The notes beneath the pieces were generated by a model. It saw only the letters and a list, made by a program, of their open reading frames with translations. It ran no database searches and was not told where the DNA came from. Positions 14,101-31,533 of a stretch of 64,000 bases of DNA are shown piece after piece (position 1 is the stretch's first letter; each line of letters begins with the position of its first letter). The stretch lies in NCBI RefSeq assembly GCF_026212465.1, contig NC_080057.1:22093647-22157646 (forward strand), read 5' to 3'. The DNA comes from Amaranthus tricolor. Lineage: Eukaryota > Streptophyta > Magnoliopsida > Caryophyllales > Amaranthaceae. Position numbers and translations under genes: made by a program.

Positions 14101-17100
14101 CTAGGGGTGTACAAAACAGACCAGGCGGTCAGATATTTATCCGACCTTATAACCGAACTCAATTTGACTCTACTTAAAATAAATATACAATAATGTAAAA
14201 ACCAATGTGCACACAAAATCCAATTTTAAATCAACCCAAAACACCTTATCTGAAATAGACCCAACAACCCAAACCAATCAACAACTATTTGCGAAAAAAA
14301 AAAAACATATAATGTTTGTTTGTACGTTTGTTTGTTTTATGTGATATGTAAAACAGGCTGATCATCTTCAAGGCAGAGAAGATGACAACATAGACACAAT
14401 AAGACTAGCACGAGAAGCCGCAATGATAGTAGCCGAATTAGAGCGAAAGAAATGCAAAGCAGCAATGGACGCAGCGCAAATGACCGAAAAACTAGTAGAA
14501 TTAGAGACACAAAAGCGAAAACTCGCGGAGGAACGAGTAGCTCGACGTGACGGAGACGATCAAAGGTCAATCGGAAGCTGTGTGAGCCACCGAGTGTACA
14601 ACTTTAAAGAAATTGAAGTTGCAACCAATAACTTCTCTAAATCATTGAAGATTGGTGAAGGTGGGTATGGACCCGTGTATCGTGCTATCTTACAACATAC
14701 TCCTGTTGCTATCAAGGTTTTGAAGTCCGATGCATCACAAGGACTCAAACAATTCCAACAAGAGGTACGTTAACTTTAGCCGATTCTAATTTGACTCGAA
14801 ATTTTAACTCAAATTAATTTGAATGAAAATTAATGGGTTATAATCTGTAGATTTTTTGACTTATAATCTCGAAATACCAAGGTAAATTGGGTCAAATTCG
14901 ATCTGAAATTAAAACCTAAAAATTTTTAGTTGTGACTTGAATCCATTCTTTTTGACCCATTTTCAAAAAATGGTGAACTTTTTAGTTTCTTATTGGGATT
15001 ATTTTTTAGTTAGGACCCAAAGTATTTCTAATTAACTTTTGTTTGTTTAAAGCAGCCTTTAAATCGATATATTAACCTTTTTTTATAAGAAGATACTTTC
15101 TTTGTTTTCATTTGTACTTTTTATTCACTTTTTGCGTATATTTTAATGCAAACTTAAAAGTCAAATAATTTTAATTGAGAGTTTTTAAAATTTTTATAAG
15201 TAAATATTAAGAAATATATATTGAGACGAATATATCAAGATCCCACATCAATATATTTTTTAATATAGATTGATGAGAAATCATGGTCAAAGTTTGACAC
15301 TAAAATTCATAAATTCTATTTGAGAACAAAATATAAAAACGAAGGGAGTACTTTTTATTAAAACAAAAATATTATTAAATTTGAAAATATTTAATAATAA
15401 GGATTTTAAATAATATTTGACGTGTTGGGTTGACACAAACCCAACTCGATTGAAAAATGATCCGAATCAAATTGAGACGACCTGAAACTTGAAACTCAGA
15501 AATTTTTAACTCAACCGTTTTGACCCATATTTTATTATTTCACATTGGGATCATTTGTAGTTGTGACCCACTACACTTCTAGTCAACATTTGTTTGTTGA
15601 AGGTAGGGATGCAGGCGGGGCGGGTCTAATAGGAGACCCGCCTCATCCCCGTTCCATCGGAGCGGGGATGGGTCCCGGTTTGATGGGTCATGGGGCGGGT
15701 ACAGGTATAAAATTCATTCCCACCGCGGGGATGGGGATGGAGATGGGTTTTAGGTGATACCCGCGGGGATGGGGATGGGGATGGTGATGGGAATGCGAAA
15801 TGAAATTGGATAGTGATGAGATTATTCTGGATTGATTTACTTTGGATGGTTTTGAGTTGATGTTGAAATACTTTTGTTTTAGATATGTATTTTTATTTGA
15901 GACTTTGGTTATATGTTTGTTTGAGACTTTGGATATGTAATTGTTTGAGACTTTGGATGGGTGGTGGGGCGGGGATGGTTTTAGGTACAAACCCATCAGG
16001 GCGGAGACGGGGAAAAAAATTATACCCGCTGCGGGGATGGGTACGGGGATGGGTATTGCATTAACAGATGGGGATGGGGATGGAAATTCCAATACCCGCC
16101 CCGCCCCGTTTGCATCCCTAGTTGAAGGCAGCGTCTAAAACAACATATTAACGTTTTTACTAAGCAAAACTTTCTAAAAACCAAAAATATTATTAAATAT
16201 AAAAATATGTAATGATATGAATTTTAAACAATACTTGACATATTGGGTCGACACAAACCTAACTCAATCGGAAAATAATTTGAGACAAAATTAAGTCTAC
16301 CCGACACCTAAATCACCTAATTCTATCGAAAAATAATTCGATTCGAAATTGACTTGCTAGTAATATGTTTTAAGAAAGAAATTATTTGGGTGCAACAGAT
16401 AGAGGTGCTAGGGCGCATAAGACATCCAAACATGGTACTCCTCCTAGGAGCATGTCCACAATATGGGTGCCTAGTTTACGAATACATGGAAAACGGAAGC
16501 TTAGAAGACCGACTATTCCGTAAAAACAACACACCTCCAATCCCATGGCGAACTCGATTCAAGATCGCAGCCGAGATGGCAAGTGCACTTCTATTCTTAC
16601 ACGAAGCAAAACCCGAGCCATTAGTACATCGTGACTTGAAACCAGCCAACATTCTCCTGGACACGAACTACACGAGCAAGATTGCTGATGTCGGGCTTGC
16701 TCGATTAGTCCCACCCGCGGTTGCTAATCAAGTTACACAATACCATATGACAGCTGCTGCAGGCACATTTTGTTATATTGACCCTGAATATCAACAAACA
16801 GGAAAACTTGGTACAAAATCAGATGTTTATTCTTTAGGAATCATTTTGTTGCAATTACTTACAGCCAAGTCTCCAATGGCATTGGCTTATCATGTCGAAG
16901 AAGCCATCGATGAAGGTACTGATAAATTTGTTTACGGGCTTGTACATAATAAGACCTGCATAAGAAGAGAGTTAGTTGCACATAGACCCGATAAGGTTCC
17001 ATCCTAAAACTAATTGGTTATAGGAGTAGTAGCCCATTAAGGTTATATGTTAGTCAACCACTCTCTAATTGTTCGATTTGGGATCACATGTGGATTATTT

Positions 17101-17588
17101 TTACAGCACTCCCCCTCACATGTGAATCCATTTCTTAATTGAGCGGGAACATCATTCTTTTCAAATCCGCAAATTTTTTTTATGGACGACCGAGATATTT
17201 TATTTCCATTTGATCGGAAATCGTCAGCTCTAATACTATGATAAATTTGTTAACGGACCTATACATAACAAGACCCACACAAGAAGAGAGTTAGCTGCAC
17301 ATAAACCCGTTTAGGTTCCATCCTAAAACCAATTGGATATAGGAGTAGTAGCCCATTAAATTTATATGTTAGTCGACATGGAATTACACGTGGGTTATTT
17401 TTCCAACAGGTACATTTTCAGATTTGCTTGATCCTTCTATTACCGATTGGCCTGTTGCTGAGGCTTTATCAATGGCTAAATTGGCTCTCCGATGTAGTGA
17501 GCTACGAAAAAAAGATCGACCCGATTTGGACTCAATAATTTTGCCTGAATTGGTTCGGTTAAGAGATTTTTCTGTCAATTGTTCATGA
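6446..17588 (+). CDS. USP-domain protein kinase, copy B (TRIM in last exon)
   Basis: Paralogue of copy A. Exons: 6446-6617, 7511-7605, 8685-8806, 9800-10093, 11198-11251, 11341-11400, 11654-11722, 12607-12694, 13198-13299, 14357-14764, 16399-16915, 17410-17588. Joined, they give an exact 719-aa frame. The start MAIPEAMEF is in frame with the USP fold (VAIGIEKGKSSQQAV, ILVHV). Residues 1 to about 165 are USP, then a Ser/Asn-rich linker of mini-exons, a coiled coil from about 319, Gly loop near 452, HRDLKPANILL, DVG instead of DFG, and GTFCYIDPEYQQTG. A TRIM retroelement (16920-17408) interrupts the last kinase exon. Read without splicing, translation runs 28 TRIM codons to a stop at 17007 (690 aa) and loses subdomain XI (KKDRPDL, encoded near 17510-17530). 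Splicing 16916-17409 restores the frame perfectly. Function is either intact through this new intron or C-terminally truncated. Confidence 0.85.
8109..8196. repeat. (AT)44 microsatellite
   Basis: Uninterrupted AT dinucleotide run of 88 bp in intron 2 of copy B. Likely length-polymorphic and prone to cruciform formation. It lies just left of an inverted repeat. Confidence 0.97.
8226..8645. repeat. Foldback inverted repeat in intron 2 of copy B
   Basis: Two arms of about 200 bp are inverted copies: CCTTCAGTTAACCGTCAAAT on the left matches ATTTGATGGTTAACTGAAGG on the right, and outer AAAAAGTACCTA pairs with TAAATACTTTTT. This is a non-autonomous foldback or Mutator-like MITE structure. No clear target duplication was found, so its class is inferred from shape only. 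Confidence 0.7.
8868..9278. repeat. Cluster of GAGACCGTCTCA-family MITE ends
   Basis: Four blocks with the family's end motif (8870-8889, 9003-9015, 9076-9098, 9243-9273), alternately oriented, suggest two nested or adjacent copies of the MITE family seen at 5838-6012. Located in intron 3 of copy B. Confidence 0.55.
10245..10991 (+). mobile_element. TRIM retroelement with three LTRs
   Basis: Three direct LTR copies (10245-10424, 10549-10713, 10832-10991), each starting TGTT(A/G)GGAT and ending CA. Each of the first two is followed at once by a primer-binding site TGGTATCAGAGC (complementary to the initiator-Met tRNA 3' end), and LTRs 2 and 3 are preceded by a purine-rich tract (GAGGATG, GTGAGGGGGTG). 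The whole is flanked by a perfect 5-bp target duplication TCTTT (10240-10244 and 10992-10996). No coding capacity. It sits in intron 4 of copy B. The LTR-int-LTR-int-LTR order points to recombination between elements. Confidence 0.92.
13671..13922. mobile_element. Stowaway-like MITE in copy B
   Basis: Inverted ends CTTCCTCTGTTC and AAACGGAGGAAT, flanked by TA on both sides, with a paired subterminal block (ACTTGTTATATT against AATGTAACAAGT). This is a Tc1/mariner-type (Stowaway) non-autonomous element in intron 9. Confidence 0.75.
15096..15348. mobile_element. Stowaway-like MITE in copy B
   Basis: Left end CTTTCTTTGTTTTCATTTG after TA, right end AAAACGAAGGGAG before TA. The internal block GACGAATATATCAAGATCCC is typical of AT-rich plant Stowaway elements. 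Located in intron 10. Confidence 0.65.
15604..16120. mobile_element. hAT-type non-autonomous element, GC-rich
   Basis: Perfect 8-bp target duplication GTTGAAGG (15596-15603 and 16121-16128) and terminal inverted repeats beginning TAGGGATGC and ending GCATCCCTA, as expected for the hAT superfamily. The 517-bp interior carries tandem GGGGATGGGGATGG-type repeats near both ends and much higher GC than its surroundings. The open frames over it are a by-product of the repeats, not a gene. Intron 10 of copy B. Confidence 0.93.
16920..17408 (-). mobile_element. TRIM retroelement inside a kinase coding exon
   Basis: Two LTRs (16920-17105 and 17239-17408), both TGATAAATTTGTT...CA, enclose 133 bp. Read on the minus strand, the interior has a primer-binding-like TAGTATTAGAGC next to one LTR and the purine tract TGTGAGGGGGAGTG next to the other, so the element is antisense to the gene. 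The 5-bp target duplication GGTAC is perfect (16915-16919 and 17409-17413). The LTRs differ at many sites, so the insertion is not recent. Confidence 0.95.
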
Positions 17589-18474
17589 TTCTAATCGGTG
17601 GCGAATCTTAGGCGGAAAGTTATGGGGAGCCCACATTATTATCTTAACAAAAACATATGTATTCTGCTTTGATTTCATAAATTTTTGGAGGGGTTGGCCA
17701 ACAGATCCATGTTGGCCGACCTTAAGATCCGCCATTAATTTTAATTAATAATTTAAGTTTTCTTTTCTTCTGGGTTTTTGTTTCTCTCAGCGGCAGGTAG
17801 AGAGTGTGATGGTTGTGGCTTGTTATTATTTTAACATGCTGTAGTACCAGAAGCTGTTTCTAATTAATGGTTATTTGTTAAGATATACTCTTAGCTAGTT
17901 TCATTTTACATTATTATCTCTTTAATATTATCTTTTATTTTGGTAAAACTATTTTTTATTTAACAATTAAACTTAGCGTATTTATACGGTAATTCTATAG
18001 GGGTAAGGGGTTGATGAAATTAAAAAAAAAAAAAAAAAGGTATAAAACTTAATATCTAGTTTAAGATCATTTTTTAGCTTTTCTTAAAATATAACTTTAT
18101 TTAGTAGATAACTTTTTTATTTTCAATTATTGTATTAGCCTTTCAATTGATTTTTTAATTAATAAGAAAAATGGTGGCTTAGAATTCATTAGAGTAATCA
18201 ATTGTTGAGTTTATAACATGACCTAAAAATTTTCAAAGGGGCAATCCCTGTTTGGCCCTACAAAAAATGTGCCGTTGTCGATGGCGGCAAGTATCATGTT
18301 CTTCAAGTGAAATCGAATTCAATTCTCAGTAGTCCCTTTCATCCTATCTAATCATTAACCAAAAAAAATAATTAAGTGTAAAACTCAATTAAAATATTGT
18401 TTTAACTACCCATTAAACTTGATTTTGAAATATTCATCTAACTTATTACTTTCGTTAAAACACAAGTTCTTATA

Positions 18475-18739
18475 CTTCCTCCGTTCCATATTAATTGAAC
18501 ATTAGAAAAAATGGCACTATTCATTCATCATTCATCCCTCTTAATTTGTCATTATTTTATAATCTAGAAATTAAAACATAATCAAGTAAGATCTTATTTG
18601 ATTCATCTCATTGCAAAGATTATTAATATTAAATTTTTATAATTTTTTATTATACATAATTAAAAATATTAAAAATTAAATTATTACATTGAACAGTGTG
18701 AAAAAATAAATATTGCAAGTACATTGGAAAGGAAGGAAG
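18475..18739. mobile_element. Stowaway MITE
   Basis: Starts CTTCCTCCGTTCCATATTAA and ends GGAAAGGAAGGAAG, with TA on both sides. AT-rich interior, no coding capacity. Confidence 0.75.
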
Positions 18740-18874
18740 TAATAACCAAATATTAGTTGCATGAATAATAACTAAATATTACTAAGCAGAATCAATATCA
18801 GAGAATTTAGAAGTATGATGCCAGGAAATTTTATTGAACATTTGAAGAAAAATTGCAATTAAATATGGAAAATA

Positions 18875-19536
18875 CTCTCTCCACCCAATCAATTTGCGAA
18901 AATTTGAAATCAATAATAAAAAAAATTAACAAAATAATCTAAGTTTCAAATTTATTCCAAAAGTAAGCTTGAAATTCCTAAACCTGAGGTTTGGGGCTGT
19001 TCGCAGTTACAAACAGGTCAAAAACGACAAAATAGTTGTTCGCAGTTAGTAACTGCAAACAGCTATTTTGACCTGTTTTTGTGGAACATGCTGTTCATAG
19101 TTACTAACTGCGAACAGGTCAAACAGGTCAAATAGCTGTTCGCAGTTACTAACTGCGAACAACTATTTTGTCTTTTTTGACCTGTTCGCAGTTAGTAACT
19201 ACGAACAGCCTCAAACCTCAGGTTTGAGAATTTCACGCTTACTTTTGGAATAAGTTTGAAACTTAAATTATTTTGTTAATTTTTTTTATTTTTTCACTTA
19301 TTGATTTCAAATTTTCTAAATTTGCTCATGAATTATCATTGTCTTATTTCGCAACGGTTTTTCCCTATGCCTTATAAGATTCAACTATTTACACAATTGC
19401 TATTAAATTATCAAATTTTTTCTTATTCACTCCTCTCATAAAATCCCATGTAGTCCCACACCCATGCATCATCTAACAGAAAATTTGATCAAAATAAAAG
19501 GGAGTACAATATAGCAAATTTACTTGGACGGAATAG
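18875..19536. mobile_element. Stowaway-like MITE carrying a nested insertion
   Basis: Outer ends CTCTCTCCACCCAATCAATT and (reverse complement of the right end) CTATTCCGTCCAAGTAAATT match over most positions and are flanked by TA. The element is interrupted near its left end by the foldback element at 18898-19316, which accounts for its unusual length. Confidence 0.5.
18898..19316. mobile_element. Mutator-like foldback MITE
   Basis: Nearly the whole 419 bp is an inverted repeat: the ends GAAAATTTGAAATCAATAA and TTGATTTCAAATTTTC are exact complements, and the arms continue through CCTGAGGTTTG to the centre. The flanks TCAATTTGC and TAAATTTGC form a 9-bp target duplication (8 of 9), the length typical of Mutator-like elements. 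The centre carries four or five copies of a self-complementary motif, TTCGCAGTTAGTAACTGCGAA, so each arm can also fold on itself. Confidence 0.85.
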
Positions 19537-20310
19537 TAAGTTACTAACTATTGATTCCTTGGTGAGTACAAATCCAACATTATTTCCAAAGATATACAAA
19601 CTCAAATAAATTAATCAAGACACACAAAGGTTATTTCATACAAATAAAATAATTTCTATAAAATGAAATTTTCCACAAAATTGAGTTGCATAAACCAAAT
19701 AAATTGATCAAGTACTATAGAAAGGAATGATATACCTTCTAATGGAAGTACATACCATAGAATTAGTCCAATACATATATACATGATGCATATAAATAGA
19801 CATCTTTCATCTTTTGATGTTAAGAACTACCCAAAATATTGATTATATTGTTTTTGATGGTTCAATAAATTTTGTAACAAGTAGGTGCATAAACCTTTTT
19901 TTGATATGGTATACGCTAGGGGAAGGGGCGGGGCAGTGAGAATCAAACTCATGTCTTTCTGAGAAAAGTAATACATGTTGCACCTGAGGTAAGACCTAAT
20001 TCTCAAGTAGTAAACTGATCAGTGGCGAACATGTAATTTGCATTCAACCTCCATTAATGAGAACTAGGAGTATAAAAAAAACTTTACAAATGCTACCCAG
20101 AGTGTGCTTACCTCTTCCAATATCATTCCTTCCATTTCGGGCTTTAGCCTGTCCGAACAAATTTTATAGAAAATTAATAGGGGGAAGACGAAATGGAGCT
20201 TAACGAAATAGGACGAAGAACGGTAAACGTCCATATAAATAAACAAACTGTTGTGTTGAGATTAACATGGGAGAGAAAGTGAGGTCTAAAGGAGCTGGGC
20301 TAGTAGGTTA

Positions 20311-28068
<7,758 letters not shown>

Positions 28069-28976
28069 GTAAATGGAATCAATTTATCAATAAACTTAAA
28101 TTCAAAAATCAATCAAGAAAATACTAGCCCTAGTTAGGTTTTTGATTTTTGTTGAATAAATTGTAATCAAACTGGAAAAAGGAAACAATGAAGAGAGAAT
28201 TTAAAGGTATTCCCCATGGAAAAATAAGAAATCACTCAAATCAATAAAATGATATGACAAATGATTTAAAGATGGGAAAAAATGAATGTCTAAAACCAAT
28301 TTTTTTTTCTAAAATTTTTGATTGATTAAATTATTATTTTCTGAAATTTGTGAAAAATTTATTTATGCGATGAACTTTCGGAGATGGAGATTGAATAAAT
28401 TTATCAAAAGGGAAAAATTTTGAGTTGAAAGAAAAAAAAATGGGGAAAGACCAAACAGGGGAGAGAGAGGAGTGTTGAGATCGATCCAACGGAGCCTTGC
28501 TACTATTGCGTTCATTAACAGCTTTTGCTTCTTCTAATCTCACGCTTAATTCATTCAAATTTAATATCTACTTATATTATTTATAATGTATATGTATATT
28601 TAATGTATCATTAATATCTACTTACTTACCGTATGCTTATAGTGTTCTTAAATGTCTGCTTACAATATCTTTAATATTCACCGAGTAAGCACACAATACT
28701 TACAATACTTTAAATGACTACTTACACTAACCTTAATACGTATGAGTAACTTATTCTATATTTTCTTTTATGGGTTAATTCAATTAAAAATGATCACTAA
28801 AAAAATGATCTTTCACAAAAAATTTTGTTTTTTTTTCTATTGGAGTGTGGGTGTGAGTCCAGTGTCTTTAGACCAAATTCGATTTAGAATCTAAATTAAT
28901 GATTGATATGAATGTTTTTTATAAATTATGTGTTTATTACAAAGTAGCTGCTTATGGTGTTTTTGGCAATTGGCTT

Positions 28977-29334
28977 ATTTGACTAATTGAAAATGTTGGT
29001 CGTTGTTGTTGGCTTTTAAATTAACTAAGAAAGTCAGCTATTTATGGAAATATTTGGTTACTTATATATTAACTATTAGTTGTTTATTTGAGAAAAAGTA
29101 GACCAATAAGTCAAAAGATAACAAAAAAAGTTAACTGGGATAACCTTTTTATATTGACTTAAAAATCAGCTTTTTAGCTGACTCCAAAGCCTATGTAACC
29201 AATAAGCCAATAAGCCAATAAGCTACTTTAGTTGTTTATATTAGCTACTTTTTTTAGTTGTTTGACCTGCCAATAAGCCAAAAGCCAAAAAACTAACCAA
29301 TGAGCCTATGTAAAAGCTAAGTACCAAACACCCC
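28977..29334. mobile_element. hAT-like MITE
   Basis: Left GGTGTTTTTGGCAATTGGCT and right AGCTAAGTACCAAACACCCC are imperfect inverted repeats. The interior repeats short AGCCAATAAGCCAA blocks typical of such plant elements. Flanks CTTATG and CCTATG resemble each other but are not a proven duplication. Confidence 0.5.
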
Positions 29335-31206
29335 TATGTCAAGTAGGTATTTAGAGTACGTAATTCATAATACATGAATTAGATGTTGATGGCACCTAAA
29401 GTAGGTGTTAATGTGCCTCGAGTAAATATTTATGATGCTTCAAGTAGGTGTGTATGGTACCTCAAGTAGGTGTTTATGGTAGGTAAAGCGTGAATAAAGT
29501 AGGTATTTATGATAAGCGGGCCATATAATCTAATTGAGATATATATAATAAGAATTATAGGGGCGGATCAAAGACTATAGAGATTTTTTTTACTTCAGAA
29601 AATAAACATCATTTGTTAACTATTAATCGTAAAACGGAGACCAAATTATATTTTATGTATGTAGATTTTAAACCGCTAACCAACCATATCACAGGAAGGT
29701 ACATTACAAACTGAGCAACACTTAACTAATGAACTATTAGTGAATTTGTTAATTTATGCGATCCTTGTTTTCTAAGGGCCATAGATGATCGGACACGAAT
29801 GGGCCTAATTATGGTAATTCCGACTTATATAAAAGAAATACTCTAATAACATGAAATCTTGTTTTATTCTTCTTAAAACATAATTTTTTAATACGTAATT
29901 TTCATAATTTTTTATTTAGTCAAAATAAAGATATTTAATAATATAAAAAAATAGCAAATATTGGATGACCGAGGTAGTTTGAACGTATAACGAAGCACTT
30001 TGAATGAATAAAAAGAAGAAAATACTGTATAAATTTAAATAAATAGTAAAATAGAGATATAAAATAAAATGACCAGACCAATGGTGCTAAATGCTAATTG
30101 GTTTGAACGAAGTTCTCAGGAGGACCACATAGATAGAGAGACCTGGTTATTTCTGTTTTCTCTCTCCTCCCCTGTCTTTCATTTCTCTCTGCATTTCCTC
30201 TCCTTTCTCTCTTTACATTTTCGTACATTCATTATGATCATTTTGATAAGGATCTCCACTTACAAATTGATATGATTCGAAATCGAAATGAATGTAGAAG
30301 AAGCATTTGTGTGAACAACCATCAAAATTGAAATATTGGTTCATATAGTCGATTTCGATCCTTTGTGAATTGTGATAGGTTCTAGTATTATTGTTGTTGT
30401 TGATAGAGGCGGTAACTTTTCGTTAGGATCTCTTTTGTTTTTAAAATTTGAATTTTGGTCTTTGTTTCGAATTTCTTTGGCAAGGATTTCAAGAATTCAA
30501 GCATTGTAATTATTGCAGGTAATTCTTCTTTTATTTTTAATTATGCTTTTAAATTTTAATGTTCATTAGATAGTTTTTTCCTTTTTTATTTGTTGATGAA
30601 AATTTTAAATCTTGGGTAATTTTCTTTAAAATTTTTCGGGTTTAGCTGAGTTGATTATTTTTGCGTTCTTTGAAAATTTTAATTATTTTTTGGACATTTC
30701 TTGGCATGGTATATTGGATATTCATTAATGCATGATCAGAAATCAGTTGATATCGTTCTTCATTCTTGGATCATCTTATTAACATTTTGATGTATTTTTT
30801 TTGTGTTTCCTTCGATTTGCTTTTATTTTTTTCTATTAAATATTTTTTGTTTATGGTTGTAAAAGTTATGTTCTGGTATATGTAGGTTTTCTTTTTGTTT
30901 GGTGACTTTGTTAATTATGAAATTTAATTCAAATGGGAGTTTAAGAGCTAGTTATATTGTGTTTTTGGGTACATTTATCATATTGAATTGTAACATATTT
31001 TAGAATTGGTTCAGATTAGCAAAATTCTTTTTAGGTTCGGTTTATGGCTCATTGAAGCTGCATATGATTTGCTAGCAAAGGTCGATTGGAAACATGTTTG
31101 TTAGTGCAATCACTAACAATGTTAATGTTGCGTACATCCGATCCTTTAACCTCATCCTAGGCGGGAGCCACTTGATGGCGTTTTGGTACTGTAATGTTGT
31201 TATTGT

Positions 31207-31432
31207 AGGTTTGTGGTCTTGGAATTATAGCTGTAACATTATTTTTTTGAATCTTTGGCTTGTTATATATATACGAATTGGAACTGGTTCATATTAGCAA
31301 AAATCTTTTTGGGTTCAGTGGTTCTATGGTCTTGGAATTTTAACTGGATCATCATTTTTTTGAATATTTGGATTGTTATATATGTAGGAATCGGAATTGG
31401 TTCATATTAGCAAATATGCTGTTTGAGCACAG
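31207..31432 (+). repeat. Two tandem ~113-bp units upstream of the flippase start
   Basis: Two diverged direct copies, each with GGTCTTGGAATT, a TTTTTTTGAAT block, TTGTTATATAT and GGTTCATATTAGCAAA, offset by 113 bp (for example 31215 and 31328). A third partial match (GGTTCAGATTAGCAAAA) occurs near 31010. They lie in the leader or leader intron of the ATPase gene. Confidence 0.8.
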
Positions 31433-31533
31433 GGGAATTCTAGCTGGAATTAAAAGGGTTAGATCCCTGGATTGTAAATTGCTTTGAGTAAGGTGCCTCA
31501 GCTGAAACTTGTTTGAATAAGAAAGATTAAGAT

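Larger units (their letters stand above)
17589..20310. other. Spacer between copy B and the CK1 gene
   Basis: Holds the 3' UTR of copy B, a Stowaway MITE (18475-18739), and a second Stowaway (18875-19536) split by a foldback element (18898-19316). The remaining AT-rich sequence shows no supported gene. Confidence 0.6.
28069..31533. other. Divergent intergenic region, CKL and flippase promoters
   Basis: About 3.5 kb between the two start codons. It holds the CKL leader (a GA-rich tract near 28430-28480), a probable MITE (28977-29334), a pyrimidine-rich stretch (30150-30220) that looks like the flippase leader, and probably a leader intron beginning at GCAG|GTAATT (30519). A tandem duplication lies at 31207-31432. 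No other gene is supported. Confidence 0.55.

Noticed and set aside
14102..14300. hAT-like left end TAGGGGTGTACAAAACAGAC
   Set aside because: No matching right end or 8-bp duplication was found, so only a degraded fragment is possible and it is not listed as an element.
15688..16092. 134-codon open frame on the minus strand
   Set aside because: It lies wholly in the GC-rich hAT element and its Pro/Ile/His repeats are translations of the GGGGATGGGGATGG arrays.
16354..17007. Treating copy B as a plain pseudogene
   Set aside because: All other exons are open, splice sites are intact, and removal of the TRIM as an intron restores an exact frame. Expression data would be needed to call it dead.
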